DNA from: Collybiopsis luxurians FD-317 M1
Lineage: Eukaryota > Basidiomycota > Agaricomycetes > Agaricales > Omphalotaceae
Assembly (NCBI GenBank): GCA_000827265.1
Contig: KN834758.1
Coordinates: forward strand, 1,039,558 to 1,103,557
Reading direction: 5' to 3'
Length of the DNA stretch: 64,000 nt
In this document: piece after piece, positions 33,210-43,913 of the stretch
Layout: the number at the start of each line of letters is the position of its first letter
How positions within the stretch are numbered: position 1 is the first letter of the stretch
Translations under genes and position numbers: made by a program
The notes under the pieces: generated by a model
Database searches by the model: none
Told to the model about the DNA's origin: nothing
The model's input: the letters and a program-made list of their open reading frames with translations, nothing else

Positions 33210-34734
33210 CTAGCATTGTAAAGTCAAGTGCAAACCCATCTTCCTCAATTGGACCAACGGAAGGTACTCAGCCTCATCCATAGAACGTGGTGGTAAAGAA
33301 GAAAGACCATCTTCATAAACACGCAGCTTGACCGACCGGATACACGACACACCAATCGAAGCAGCGTCCTCTTCATCCGAAATCCATCTGGACAAAATCA
33401 TATCCATAAATAATTCGTGGTCAAACTCAGTCAACGGGACCATTAAGGATAGTGAGTGAAGTTTGGGGATGAGGGGATGGGATGATTGATCGCCGTAAAG
33501 GCTTTCCATGAGCACTTCGGTGATGGTTCGAGAATAACTGGTCATCTCGGGATCCCAGATGGAAAGCTCCTCGAGGAGGGGAAGCCTTTGTAATAAACCA
33601 AGAATGGTCTTATCCGCCCAGTTTGCCTCAATGATCAAATTCGTTAATGAGCATCCAGAACGGGCCAGAAATCGCTCAACATAGGCGCACGATGCATCAC
33701 CATTTTGACCGTTATGCGTTATGTGGAGTGTAGTGAGTGCGGGGGTAATAAGCGAGTGAAATACGCTCCAGAGGTAGTTTCCACCTCGAACATGAAGATG
33801 AGTGAGAGTTGGGACTGGGATGGCAGCTGGCAGATTAAAACTGAACATGCCCTTAACTTCCTCGGAGATCGTCAGGGTTTGAATATTAGAGCACAAACGC
33901 AGCACCTGGTGCATACCACCGGATAACAATGACAGTTTGATTATCCGGCCCAATACTTCCTGGTTCGGAATAAGTCTTGTGTAAGCGTTAAGCGTTTGCA
34001 ATGTTGGTGACCGAGTAAATATTCCCAAATCAGCCACGCTATCCTTGGCCTTTTCAAAATTTAAGGATTCCAGAGCGGGAAAATCCAGTCCTGACAAGTA
34101 AGGAATCTCCCGAGAGAGAGACTCCAAAGAGAGCGTAACATGGCGCCAGCGAGCACAGCTGCTGACGAGTTTCTGCAAGAGCATGCTATGCTCTCCGCGA
34201 TGGAAGAGGCCGTTAGGGAGATAAGAAATATGAATTGTAAGAAGCTGTGGCTTGGAACGCTCGATGTATAAATCAACAGCGTTTCCAAGTTCGGATCCCT
34301 CGATACAGTCCACCGCGATCTTTGACCACACTTTCGAGTGCAAGAGACACAATGATCGCCAACGACTGCACACCGCACTGAGACAAAACGGGGCTTTGGA
34401 TAAACGGTATTTCATTCCACAATAATGAAAGGTAATCGTGGCATATACAGTCGAAAATCTGAGTGAGAAGTTCATTTGGAAGACGATGAATAGGTGCAAG
34501 AAGTGAGCGGAGGGCTATTGCCTTCTCTTGAGCCTCTTCGTACCGAACTCTAGCAGATTGCAGCTGGTTTTCCAATCGAGAAATTTCATCGCGGTAACCA
34601 TCAAGGTCTCGGTCTAAAGAATGAAGAAGTCCAGGTATCCCCGATAGGAACTGCTCGGAAATGCCAAAGAGTGACCTAGCATATTTGTAGATGGTCTCCA
34701 GAGCGATGTCCGTGGACGGAGAACTGCTCGACAT
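33210..34734 (-). pseudogene. F-box-like protein, paralogue 1, frameshifted
   Basis: Member of a four-gene tandem family. The N-terminus (ATG at 34734) has a coiled coil (DEISRLENQLQSARVRYEEAQ) and an F-box (SLLAPIHRLPNELLTQIFD). Just after ICHDYLS the frame is lost near 34390-34430. The remainder (KAPFCLSAVCSRWRSL onward, leucine-rich repeat-like tail) continues in another frame to the stop at 33210. Against paralogue 4, the stretch between the conserved TGC and TTATCC is 37 nt here versus 30 there, a net +1. No GT-AG intron explains it. Either a recent pseudogene or a sequencing error; the downstream frame is otherwise fully open. Intact homologues would act as substrate adaptors of SCF ubiquitin ligases. 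Confidence 0.75.
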
Positions 34735-35158
34735 AGAGTAGTACCGCAAAACGGGGACGAGCTTTAGAAAAAAAAAAATATCAGACTTGGAATTGAGAAA
34801 AATAGACCCTAATACATGCAAGCAGGAATATAATCGCTTTCTAGCGATTTCTGGACAATTGACAGGGGTGACGATGACAGTTCAGAAGAGAAGGCCACTG
34901 AAAAGATTCGCACAGGCCAAGAATGCGGCATACAGGCTACGGGCCAAGCTGTTAGCGTTCATATCCTCTCCTCCCATTCAATGAGCGATGTCAAGGGCAT
35001 GATGCAATTGAGATTGCATGCTATAGGAAAACACCAGCTTTACTTGAATGCGATGTACAGAAACTGCGATATGGTACAATTGACAGAAGGTAATCGTATA
35101 GCCTTTCCTGGTTCCATCTGAGTGCCTACAATGCCTAGTCTTTTGCCACACAAGACTC
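34735..35158. other. F-box spacer 1 (promoter region of paralogue 1)
   Basis: The spacers between the four F-box genes are 424, 416 and 424 bp. They share recognisable pieces (an A-rich tract then TAGACCCT, and an AATTGACAG box), showing that each duplication carried its promoter. Confidence 0.6.
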
Positions 35159-36673
35159 TTAAAAGTCATGGTAGGGAGGCTCGCGCTGTAAATAGAAGCT
35201 TAAACCCATCTTCCTCAACTGGACCAACGGTAGGAATTCAGCCTCATCCACACGTTCAAAAAGACACAGCCCAACCGACCGGATACAGGACACACCAATC
35301 GAGGTGGCGAAATCTTTATCGGGTAGCCATCTGGACAAAATCATCTCTAAAAATGATTTGCGATCGAACCCAGTCGATGCGATCATCAAGGACAGCGAGT
35401 GAAGTTTTGGGACAATAAGAGGATAGGATGGTTGATAGCCGTGAAGGCTTTCCAAGAACGCTTTGGTGACAGTTCGAGAGCGGCCGGACATCCAGTAACC
35501 ACGGACGGAAAGCTCCTCGAGCAAGGGAAGCCTTTGTAATAAATCAAGAATAGTCTCATCCGCCCAATCCGTCTCAATGACAAGATTCGTCGGTGAGCAG
35601 CCCGAGCGGCCCAAGAATTGAGTGACATATGAGCATACTGCTTTACTGTTATCGTTACAATGCGATATTTGGAGGGTAGTGAGTCCTGGGGTAATAAGTG
35701 ATTGAAGCACTTTCTCGAACTCGTCTTGTCCGCCTTCAACACGTAGAGAAGTGAGAGTTGGGATCACAATCGGCTCATTGGAAAAGTCCATCTCATCATC
35801 ATCCACAGAGATCACCAGGGTTCGAAGGCTAATGCACGGAGTTAGTACCTCGTGCAGATTACTCAGGAGATTGGTGTATGTCAATTCGGTGAGTCGATTC
35901 AGAACTTTCCGGTTCGGAATAAGTTCCGCGCAGGCTTCTAGGGTTTGAAGTCTCGGTGAACGAGCAAAAACCCCCAAATCTCCCCGGCCATTCTCAATCT
36001 GTTCGAGATGTAGGGTTTCCAGAGCGGGAAAATCCAGTCCTGATAGATAAGGAAACTTCCGAGAGAGGAACGGCAGCGAGAGCGTGACATGAAACCAACG
36101 GGCACAGCAGTTTACGAGTTTCCGAAAGAGAATCCTATGCCCGTCCTGATTATGGCGACAGTTAGGATCATAATCAAGTCGAAGTGAAAGAAGCTGTGGC
36201 TTGGAACGCTCGATATGCAAATCTACAGCGTTTGCGAGTTGAGAACCTTGGCTACAGTCTACTGTGAAATTTGACCACATTTCCGGGCGCGAGAGACACA
36301 GTGATCGCCAACGACTGCATACTGCACTAAGGAAAAATGGAGTGTTGGATGTCTCGTAGTACCAAGGATCAGAGTCATCGTCGTCGCAAACGTGGTCAAA
36401 AATTTGAGTGAGGAGTTCATTAGGGAGGTAGTGGATAGGCGCAAGAAGCGAGCGGAGGGTCATCGCCTTCTTTTGAGTCTCTTCATACCGAACCCTAACG
36501 GATTAAAGCAGCGCTTCCAAACGAGAGATTTCATTGCGGCAACCATCAAGCTCTTGATCTAAAGATCGGAGAAGTCCAGGTATCTCCGATAGATACTGCT
36601 TGGGTATGCCAGCATATCTGTAGATAGTCTCCAAAAAGATATCCGTGGGGGGAGGACTAGTCCGAGTCGACAT
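35159..36673 (-). pseudogene. F-box-like protein, paralogue 2, in-frame stop
   Basis: Same architecture as its neighbours. ATG at 36673 starts MSTRTSPPPTD. A four-residue deletion follows (paralogues read YARSLYGIPEQY, this one YAGIPKQY). Then a TAA at 36503-36505 interrupts the coiled coil (RLEALL-stop-SVRVRYEETQ) in the same frame as the downstream F-box and leucine-rich part, which runs open to 35159. Translation could in principle restart at the internal Met at 36460 (MTLRSLLAPIHYLPNELL), giving a 434-residue protein that keeps the F-box but lacks the coiled coil. So it is either a pseudogene or a truncated form. Confidence 0.72.
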
Positions 36674-37089
36674 GGAGTAGTACTGCAAAACGGTGACGAG
36701 CTTTAGAGCAAAGAATTTAGACTTGGAGTTGAGAAAAAAATAGACCCTGATACCTGCGTGCTCAAAAATGGTTACTTAACAATTGACAGAGTTGAGGATC
36801 TTAATGACGGTTGAGAATAAAGCCACCAAATAGATTCGCACGGACCAAAGACGCGTCGAACCGAGTTAAGTATTAGCGTTCGTACCCGAGTGACTCCTCC
36901 CGTTCACTGAGTTATGTCAAGAGCATGGTGCGATTGAAACTTCATGGCACAAAAACACACTAGCTATGAATGTCAAGTACAAGAACAATGAGCAGAAGGT
37001 TATCGTAGAGCCTTTCCATCCGAGTTAGAGTACCCACGAAATCCACTCTTTCTCAAAACACAAAGATACAAAAAGACATAGAATGTAAC
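36674..37089. other. F-box spacer 2 (promoter region of paralogue 2)
   Basis: 416 bp, related to spacer 1: it contains TAGACCCTGATACCTG and AACAATTGACAGAG at corresponding distances from the ATG. Confidence 0.6.
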
Positions 37090-38601
37090 CTAGCGTTGTA
37101 AATAGAAGCATAAACCCGATTTCCTCAACTGGACCAGCGGAAGGTACTCAACCTCATCCACAGGTTCAGGAAGACGCAGCGTAACCGACTTGATGCACGA
37201 CACGCCAATCAAAGCAGCGTAATCTTCGTCAGGGATCCATCTGGACAAAATCATCTCCACAAATGATTTGTGGTCAAACCCAGTCAATGCAACCATCAAG
37301 GACAGCGAGTGAAGTTTCGGGACAGTAAGGGGATGTGATGGTCGATAGTCGGGAGGGCTTTCCATGAGCACCTTTTCGGCAATGATATGAGAGCAGCTTG
37401 AATGGCTGGCGGCCCGGTGATCGCGGACGGAAAGCTCCTTGAGCAAGGGAAGCCTTTGTAGTAAACCAAGAATGGTCTTCCCCGCGCAATCCGTTTCAAT
37501 GACCAGAGTCGTCGGTAAACAGCCTGAGCGGTCCAGAAATTGCGCAATATGTGAGTATACTGCATCACCGCAATTGTAATAATGTGATATTTGGAGGGTA
37601 GTGAGTGCGGGGGCAACAAGTGAGCGAAATACTCTCTCAAATATGTCTTCTCCGCCTTCAACATGCAGAGAAGTGAGAGTTGGGATCATGATTGGCCAAT
37701 TGGAAAAGCCTATTTCTTCATCCGCGTAGATCTCCAGGATTCGAAGATTAGAGCACAAGTGTAATACCTCAAGCAGATTACCGGGAGAATCCAGAGTAGT
37801 GTATACCAATTTGGTGATGCGGTTCAAAACTTCCTGGTTCGGAATAAGTTCCACCCAAGCTTCAAGCGTTTGAAGTTTTGGTGTACAAGTAAAAACCCCT
37901 AAATCTGCTGCGCCATCTGCGATACCTTTGATATCTAGGATTTCCAGAGCGGGAAATTCCAGTCTTGACAAATAAGGAAATTCCTGAGAGAGGAACTCCA
38001 GGTTGAACATAACGTGTCGCCAACGGGCACTGCAGTTGACGAGTTTCTGAAAGAGCATATTATGCTCTCCGCGATTTAAGGGGCCGTTAGGGAAATAAGA
38101 AATATGAATTGTAAGCAGCTGCGGCTTGGAACGTTCGATGTATAAATCAACAGCGTTTCCACCCTTCGATCCTGTCGTACAATGAACGTCAAATTTTGAC
38201 CACATTTTCGGGTGCGAGAGACACAAAAATCGCCAACGACCGCATACCGCACTAAGAAAAAATGGAGAGTTAGACATCTTGATACTCCAAGAGTCAAAGA
38301 CATCGTCGCAGACACAGTCGAATATATAAATGAGAAGTTCATTCGGAAGGCGGTGAATAGGTGCAAGAAGTGATCGAAGGGTTATTGTTTTCTTTCGAGC
38401 CCCTTCGTACCGAGCTCTAGCAGACTGAAGCTCGGTTTCCAACCGAGAGATTTCATTGCGGTAATCGACGAGGTCTCGGTCTAAAGATTGGAGGAGTCCA
38501 GGTATTCCCAATAAGTACTGCTCAGGAATGCCATAGAGTGACCTGGCATATTTGCGGATAGCCTCCAGAGAGGTATCAATGGGCGGAGAACCATTCGACA
38601 T
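37090..38601 (-). CDS. F-box-like LRR protein, paralogue 3 (intact)
   Basis: Intronless, 503 residues. Coiled coil about residues 38-72 (DRDLVDYRNEISRLETELQS), F-box-like motif about 75-130 (SLLAPIHRLPNELLIYIF, then PFFLSAVCGRWRFLCLSHP), and a long region of irregular leucine-rich repeats with motifs such as RITKLVYTTLDS, IPTLTSLHVEGG and ALTTLQISHY. In Agaricomycetes such proteins form large lineage-specific families, probably SCF ubiquitin-ligase adaptors with rapidly changing substrate-binding repeats. ATG at 38601 matches the start position of the other family members (all begin MS-x-S/T-PP/SP). The best-preserved member of the cluster. Confidence 0.86.
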   Translation of the reverse strand: MSNGSPPIDTSLEAIRKYARSLYGIPEQYLLGIPGLLQSLDRDLVDYRNEISRLETELQSARARYEGARKKTITLRSLLAPIHRLPNELLIYIFDCVCDDVFDSWSIKMSNSPFFLSAVCGRWRFLCLSHPKMWSKFDVHCTTGSKGGNAVDLYIERSKPQLLTIHISYFPNGPLNRGEHNMLFQKLVNCSARWRHVMFNLEFLSQEFPYLSRLEFPALEILDIKGIADGAADLGVFTCTPKLQTLEAWVELIPNQEVLNRITKLVYTTLDSPGNLLEVLHLCSNLRILEIYADEEIGFSNWPIMIPTLTSLHVEGGEDIFERVFRSLVAPALTTLQISHYYNCGDAVYSHIAQFLDRSGCLPTTLVIETDCAGKTILGLLQRLPLLKELSVRDHRAASHSSCSHIIAEKVLMESPPDYRPSHPLTVPKLHSLSLMVALTGFDHKSFVEMILSRWIPDEDYAALIGVSCIKSVTLRLPEPVDEVEYLPLVQLRKSGLCFYLQR

Positions 38602-39025
38602 GGAGTAATACTGCAAAACGTGGAAGAGCTTTAAGGAAAAAATATGAAAACTCAAAATTCGAGAGAAAAAATCGAATCTTCATACCAGCAATCAGGGATA
38701 TACGAGTAATAGATGTGAACCGGCCGCTAGACGACTGGCAGAGTCGAGGATGTCCGTTGAGAACGAAGCCACCAAAAGATTTCGCACGACGCCTTGGTAC
38801 ATCTAGGCTATACAGTCAATGCCCGAGTACCCCAAGCGACACGTCCCCTGCATTGAGTAATATCAAGGGTAAGTATTACGTGATTGAAGTTTTATGCCGC
38901 AGAAAACACCAGCTAAGTACTTGGGACATCATGCAGTACAAAAATTGTGGTAAATACTCCAGTATTGAAAACAATGTAGGTACTCGTAAAGCGTTTCTGT
39001 CCGAGTCCCCGACAAAAATCTACTC
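38602..39025. other. F-box spacer 3 (promoter region of paralogue 3)
   Basis: 424 bp, more diverged than the other spacers but of the same length and with a similar A-rich tract just upstream of the ATG. Confidence 0.5.
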
Positions 39026-40555
39026 TCATACCCATGCGCGACTGGTTATATAAGGAGTAGGGCGCAAAACCCTAAATTGGCGAAAATTGAAGCGCAAACC
39101 CATCTTCCTCAATCGGAGTAGCGGAAGGTACTGAGCCTCATCCATACATTCAGGAAGACGCAGCTCGACCGACTGGATGCACGATACACCGATTGAAGCA
39201 GCATACTCTTCATCAGGAACCCATCTAGACGAAATCATATCTACAAATGACTTGTGGTCAAACCCATTCGGCTGGAACTCCAAAGACAGCGTTCGAAGTT
39301 TCGGGATGATAGGGAGATGGGATCGTTGATAGCTGTGAAGACTTTCGACGAAGGCTTTAGTGATCATTTGAGAACTTGAATCATTATACGTCCCAGAATC
39401 ACGGATGGTGAGCTCCTCGAGTAAGGGAAGCCTTTGTAATAAACCCAGAACGATGTTATCCACCCAGTCTGCCTCTATTATCAGAGTCGTCAACGAGGAG
39501 CCAGAATAGTCTAGAAATCGCCCAACATGCGAGGGCGTTCTATCAGCGATTTCGTCGAAAAATGTTGTTTTCCATATTTTTAGTGTAGTGAGTGCAGGGG
39601 TAATAAGTGAGTGAAATACACTCTCGAAGTCGTGTTCTGCGCCTTCAACATAAAGATAAGTGAGGGTTGGGATGACAGCTGGTGGATCAAGAGTCTCCTC
39701 AGTTCCGTCGACCATCTTCAGGGTTCGAAGATTAGAGCACAAGTTGAGCACCTTGCGCAGATCACAGGCATTCGACAGTGACAGTTTGGTGATCCGTCCC
39801 AAGACTTCTTGGTTTGGAACAAATTCTTCGCAAGCTTTTAACGTTTGCAGTCTTGGTGAACGGGCAAAGATTTCCAGATCTCCCACGGCATCCTCGATCC
39901 CAGCAAGATCTAAGGTTTCCAGAGCGGGAAAATCCAGCCCTGACAAATAAGAAAACTCCGCTGAGAGTGTAAGATAACGCCAACGGGTACAGCAGTTTAC
40001 AAGTTTCTGAAGGAGGACATTATGCCCGTCCTGATCAGTAGGATCATTCAGAAGTTGAAGTGAAAGAAGTCGGGGCTTAGAACGCTCGAGATATAAATCA
40101 ACAGCGTCTCCAAGTTTCATAGATCGTTTGCCACAGTTTACCGCTATCTTTGCCCACATTTTCGAGTGCGACAAACACAATGATCGCCAACGACTGCACA
40201 CCGCACTGAGACGAAATGGCGCTTCGGATAACTGGTACCCCGAATGAGGGGAACTGTTGTCGCAGACGTAGTCGAATATCTGAGTGAGGAGTTCGTTTGG
40301 GAGACAATGAACAGGCGCAAGAAGTGAGCGGAGGGCCACTGCCTTCTTTTGAGCCCTTTCGTACCGAGTCCTGAGGAATACAAGTTGATTTTCCAACCGA
40401 GAGATTTCGTTATTGTAATCGTCAAGGTCTTGATTAACGGATTCGAGACACCGTCGAATATCTGGAATACGCTGCTCGGGGATCCCATAGGGCGACCTGC
40501 TAAATTCGTAAATAGTCTCCATAGAGATATTCGTGGGTGAAGAAGAGTTCGACAT
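39026..40555 (-). CDS. F-box-like LRR protein, paralogue 4 (intact, diverged)
   Basis: Intronless, 509 residues from the ATG at 40555 that aligns with the family start (MSNSSSPTNISMETIYEF). An in-frame ATG at 40669 would add 38 residues not found in the paralogues. Coiled coil (DYNNEISRLENQLVFLRTRYERAQ), F-box (SLLAPVHCLPNELLTQIFD, FRLSAVCSRWRSLCLSHSKMW) and leucine-rich repeats are complete. The C-terminus is longer than in the paralogues (FRQFRVLRPTPYITSRAWV). It is the most diverged copy, probably the oldest duplicate. Confidence 0.84.
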   Translation of the reverse strand: MSNSSSPTNISMETIYEFSRSPYGIPEQRIPDIRRCLESVNQDLDDYNNEISRLENQLVFLRTRYERAQKKAVALRSLLAPVHCLPNELLTQIFDYVCDNSSPHSGYQLSEAPFRLSAVCSRWRSLCLSHSKMWAKIAVNCGKRSMKLGDAVDLYLERSKPRLLSLQLLNDPTDQDGHNVLLQKLVNCCTRWRYLTLSAEFSYLSGLDFPALETLDLAGIEDAVGDLEIFARSPRLQTLKACEEFVPNQEVLGRITKLSLSNACDLRKVLNLCSNLRTLKMVDGTEETLDPPAVIPTLTYLYVEGAEHDFESVFHSLITPALTTLKIWKTTFFDEIADRTPSHVGRFLDYSGSSLTTLIIEADWVDNIVLGLLQRLPLLEELTIRDSGTYNDSSSQMITKAFVESLHSYQRSHLPIIPKLRTLSLEFQPNGFDHKSFVDMISSRWVPDEEYAASIGVSCIQSVELRLPECMDEAQYLPLLRLRKMGLRFNFRQFRVLRPTPYITSRAWV

Positions 40556-40857
40556 GAGTGCGCTGAGACGAGAAAACGGCGTCGGGCGAAGAGCCTGGAT
40601 AAAGGTATTAGGGAAAAAAAGTTGGAAATGATAGTTGAGGAGAAAGACGCGTCTGAATTTGCCGACCATCTCGTGACTTGAAAAATAGTAATTTCGGTCC
40701 TCAGGCCTCGGACCTCAGTGCTGCTCCCAACATTGCAACAACTTGCAATTGCTTCAAATGCTCAAATCAGCCCAAACTCAAATACAAAAGCACAAACGCA
40801 ACAGTCAGTTCCCAGCCTGTAACATTTTTGCTCCGTATCTTACGTCCTACTTACAAG

Positions 40858-41909
40858 TTACAACCCTAAAAACACCTTGATCACTTCCATATACCTTTCC
40901 TGCTCTTCAAAATGCGGCATGTGGCTCTATATGCGTACAATCAATCCAGTGGCTACCGGGACGCGTATTGGAACCCACCGAATTCTCAAATCGCACCCAC
41001 TTGACGCGAGGGATTTCGTTGAAAAATGGAAGCACCGTTTCATCTTGAGCTTCGTCATATCGTCCATTGGTGATGAGCGTCGGTACATTGATCTTGTGGA
41101 CTTCTTTGACTACACTCCAGGTGGCCAGAGAGCCAGTGATGTGAAATTCGGAAGGTCCGTTCCTGTGTTGTGATAGTTGAACATGATATTCTGTCTCGCA
41201 AGAACAAAGCAAAGGAAGAAAGAACGGATACTTGCATTGTCAAATAAACCGTGTCATCCTTCTCCAACTCCACAAGCCCACGTAAAACCAGCTCGGGAAC
41301 CGGGTCCAGCCTACACAAAAATTGCTTGTAAAAAACCTCCATAACCTCTTTATACTCTTTCGACTCTGTCGTCCCCTCTCTCTCATTCTTCTCTATCGTA
41401 TCCTGCACCTGTTGCGGCAACAACTTTTTCAACTTGCTCTGCGCCTTCACCCAAAGTCCCATATCTGCCGGAGAGCTCATCAATATCAAACGTTTCAACC
41501 CCTTTGGCTGAAGAATCGCATGTTCAGCGGCTAGCATCCCACCCCATGAATGTCCTCCAAGGAAGTAGCCGGTTTCGTGAAGACCAAAATGACGGATGAG
41601 ATGATCGAGCTGGGAGAGGAAGAGTTGGACGGTCCAGAAGGAAGTGTCGCCTTTCTTTTCGGGATAATGGGTGGATTGACCGCAGCCTACCTGGTCATAG
41701 ACGATCAAGGGCGCTCCTAGTCCGTCAGCGAGAACGAGAAGATAGTCGTGTCCGGCACCAGGACCGCCGTGCAGTGCGATGAGGGGGGTAGTGTCTTTGG
41801 ACAAGGGACCGCCAACGATTTTGTAGAATGTTTGGCTAGGTTTGTCGGCGGGGAGGGAGGGGGAGGTAAAGGGGATGAACCCTTCGGTTACGTTGGGTGC
41901 TGCGGACAT
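40858..41909 (-). CDS. Proline iminopeptidase-type alpha/beta hydrolase (peptidase S33), three exons
   Basis: Exons 41236-41909, 40979-41162 and 40858-40926 give 308 residues, the usual size of L-amino-acid/proline iminopeptidases. Visible are the oxyanion motif LHGGPG (46-51), nucleophile Ser121 in FLGGHSWGG, acid Asp261 in TNGRYDEA, and His288 in SSHMPHFEEQE. Role: release of N-terminal proline or related residues from peptides, cytosolic. The first intron (41163-41235) begins GCAAGT, a GC-AG intron. Using it restores the family sequence YLTMNGPSEFHITGSL, whereas the nearby GTATCC donor shifts the frame. The last exon is only 69 bp. The gene lies just upstream of F-box paralogue 4 on the same strand. 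Confidence 0.93.
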
Positions 41910-42938
41910 TCAAGTTTAGTGGCGAAAGAGAGCAAAAAAAAAGTTGAGTCACGGTACTACTTATACTTAGTCTAGGAGTTCCCTGATGGTACCAGTGGTA
42001 ATGTCAAAGTGTGCACGAGTTCTACAACACCATACGCTCTCGAGTCTCCAGACTTCGGCTTTCTCCGTTTACCCCACGTGCTTGTCACGACCGACGCGTC
42101 GAGGCCTCATTTCTATATAGTTCTCCATGTAAATCGAGCAGGAAGAACTTATGAGGGCGAATTTATGAACGAAAATTTGAATACACTTCAATGAGTGCAC
42201 TTCCGGTACCTGGTAACTCTGAGGGATGTGAAGTTGACCTAAAGTCGATTCGAAAAATAGCAATTCGCTTGACTCTGAACCCTTGCTAATGATTTAGTCG
42301 AATGGAGATTGGTCTGTCTGATGAGCCAGCATTTCTTAGTGATACAAATCTTTGACAAAGGGAGTATCTGGTTAGTGTACAGGTCGACATTTCGAAAACT
42401 TTGCAGGGATTGGTCAAAGCTGGGTATTCTCCGCCTTTTTAGGAAATTTAGTAATCGAAGCTCATGAGATTGGCAGGCCCCAGTGGCGATAAAAATAGCC
42501 ACCTCTTTCATGAAATTCACTTGGAGCGCTAGATTCTTCATTTCAGCGTGATAAGAACTTTAGTCGAAGTATTCAATAACCGACGTCATTATTTTTCAAC
42601 CACATAAACATTCTAAACAAGCTTCTTCAGAGCAGTAAGATACGAATACGAACTGGATAACATCTCACGAACTTTGCGGTGACATATTATTCTTACCATA
42701 TTCATACGGAGGCCTCCCACTGGTGCGTGCTTCTTTACCCACCCAGGATCTCGGACCATGTTCCGTTTCTTGATCCAAATGACACTCGCAAGACTCTTCA
42801 TCTTTTCCTGGCTTTTCCTCAAACAAACGATGTCCTGCAGTGGCCCGCGAGCGATTCCGAGTCTCTGCCACTAACAAACTACTCTCAGCACACGTACCAT
42901 ACAGATACGGAACAAAGGTACACTCTTCTCCATTAGCG
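41910..42938. other. Intergenic between divergent genes
   Basis: Promoters of the peptidase (minus) and membrane-protein (plus) genes. Short open frames on the minus strand (42239-42541, 42665-43024) lack recognisable features; the latter is antisense to the next gene. Confidence 0.5.
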
Positions 42939-43913
42939 ATGGCTCTACAAACGGAAACCTCATCGTCCTCATCTACATCCACATCCACATCTACTTCCGC
43001 ATCCGCTACCAATACAGACAACAACCAAGGTTCATCCGGAAACCTCTTCGATGTTTCCGGCTCTCAACCACTCATCCTCGTATTTCTCGCCGTCGGCTTA
43101 TTCTCCGCAATTTCCATCGCAATTTTGGGCTGGAGAAGGGCGTATTATGTCCGATCTGGAATGGGAGTGGGGCATCTTCATGATGCGAACGGAGAGGATG
43201 CACAGAATGCGGGTGTGGGAGCCAAAGATCGCCCAAAGTTGTGGGATTTGTGGACCACCACCACGGTAAACCCGGTGCCGGTGCCAGAGGTGGGTCAGAG
43301 TCGGATGGAAGTGGAAGTTGAAGGCATTAGCCATGGGTCGGAGAGCGATCATACCCAGGGAAGAAGAGGGGAGAATTCGTGGGCGAATATTATGGTTAGT
43401 CTACTCTACAGCTATGCTGATTGAGTTTATGATGAACCAAATTCATGACAGCCCATCGCCGTTTCTCCAATAGTCCAGGCAGAAGACAATCATGAACGTC
43501 ATCGAAGCTCCGCTATAGAAACTGTTCAGGATTCCGATGTGTCGGATGCCTCTCGACTCTTACTACGAGGCCGCCGACTGCTACTCGAAAACCTTACTAC
43601 GCAATTTGGTCCGCGGCGTAATCGAGGTGGACACGCAGAGCAAATGATTCGATCAGAACATGGGAGGGAGACGGGAATGATGCAGAACTTCCGCGGACCA
43701 ACACAAGAGCAACATTCGAAGGGGAAAGGAGTGTTGGCACAACCTGATGACGGTAATAATGAAGACCTACGGGAACACGAGAGTTTTCAAGTTGCAGTGG
43801 CTATCGCCATGCCAAAGCCGAAGGAGAATCATGGCCTTGATCCAGGAGAGACGGTCTTGGATTCGGAGGTGTACGAGTATTCCATTGGGGTTTGTCGAGT
43901 GCCGTGTGGATAG
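42939..43913 (+). CDS. Single-pass membrane protein, basidiomycete-type hypothetical, two exons
   Basis: Exons 42939-43394 and 43452-43913 (GT-AG) give 305 residues. A Ser/Thr-rich short ectodomain-like N-terminus (TETSSSSSTSTSTSTS) precedes one membrane segment (PLILVFLAVGLFSAISIAILGW, about residues 46-68). A charged cytoplasmic tail follows with LWDLWTT and, near the end, FQVAVAIAMPKP followed by a tyrosine-containing VYEYSIGVCRVPC. This layout is common among unnamed agaricomycete proteins; I know of no assigned function. The ATG is the first in frame after a GTG-led extension and sits just upstream of the Ser/Thr stretch. Confidence 0.7.
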
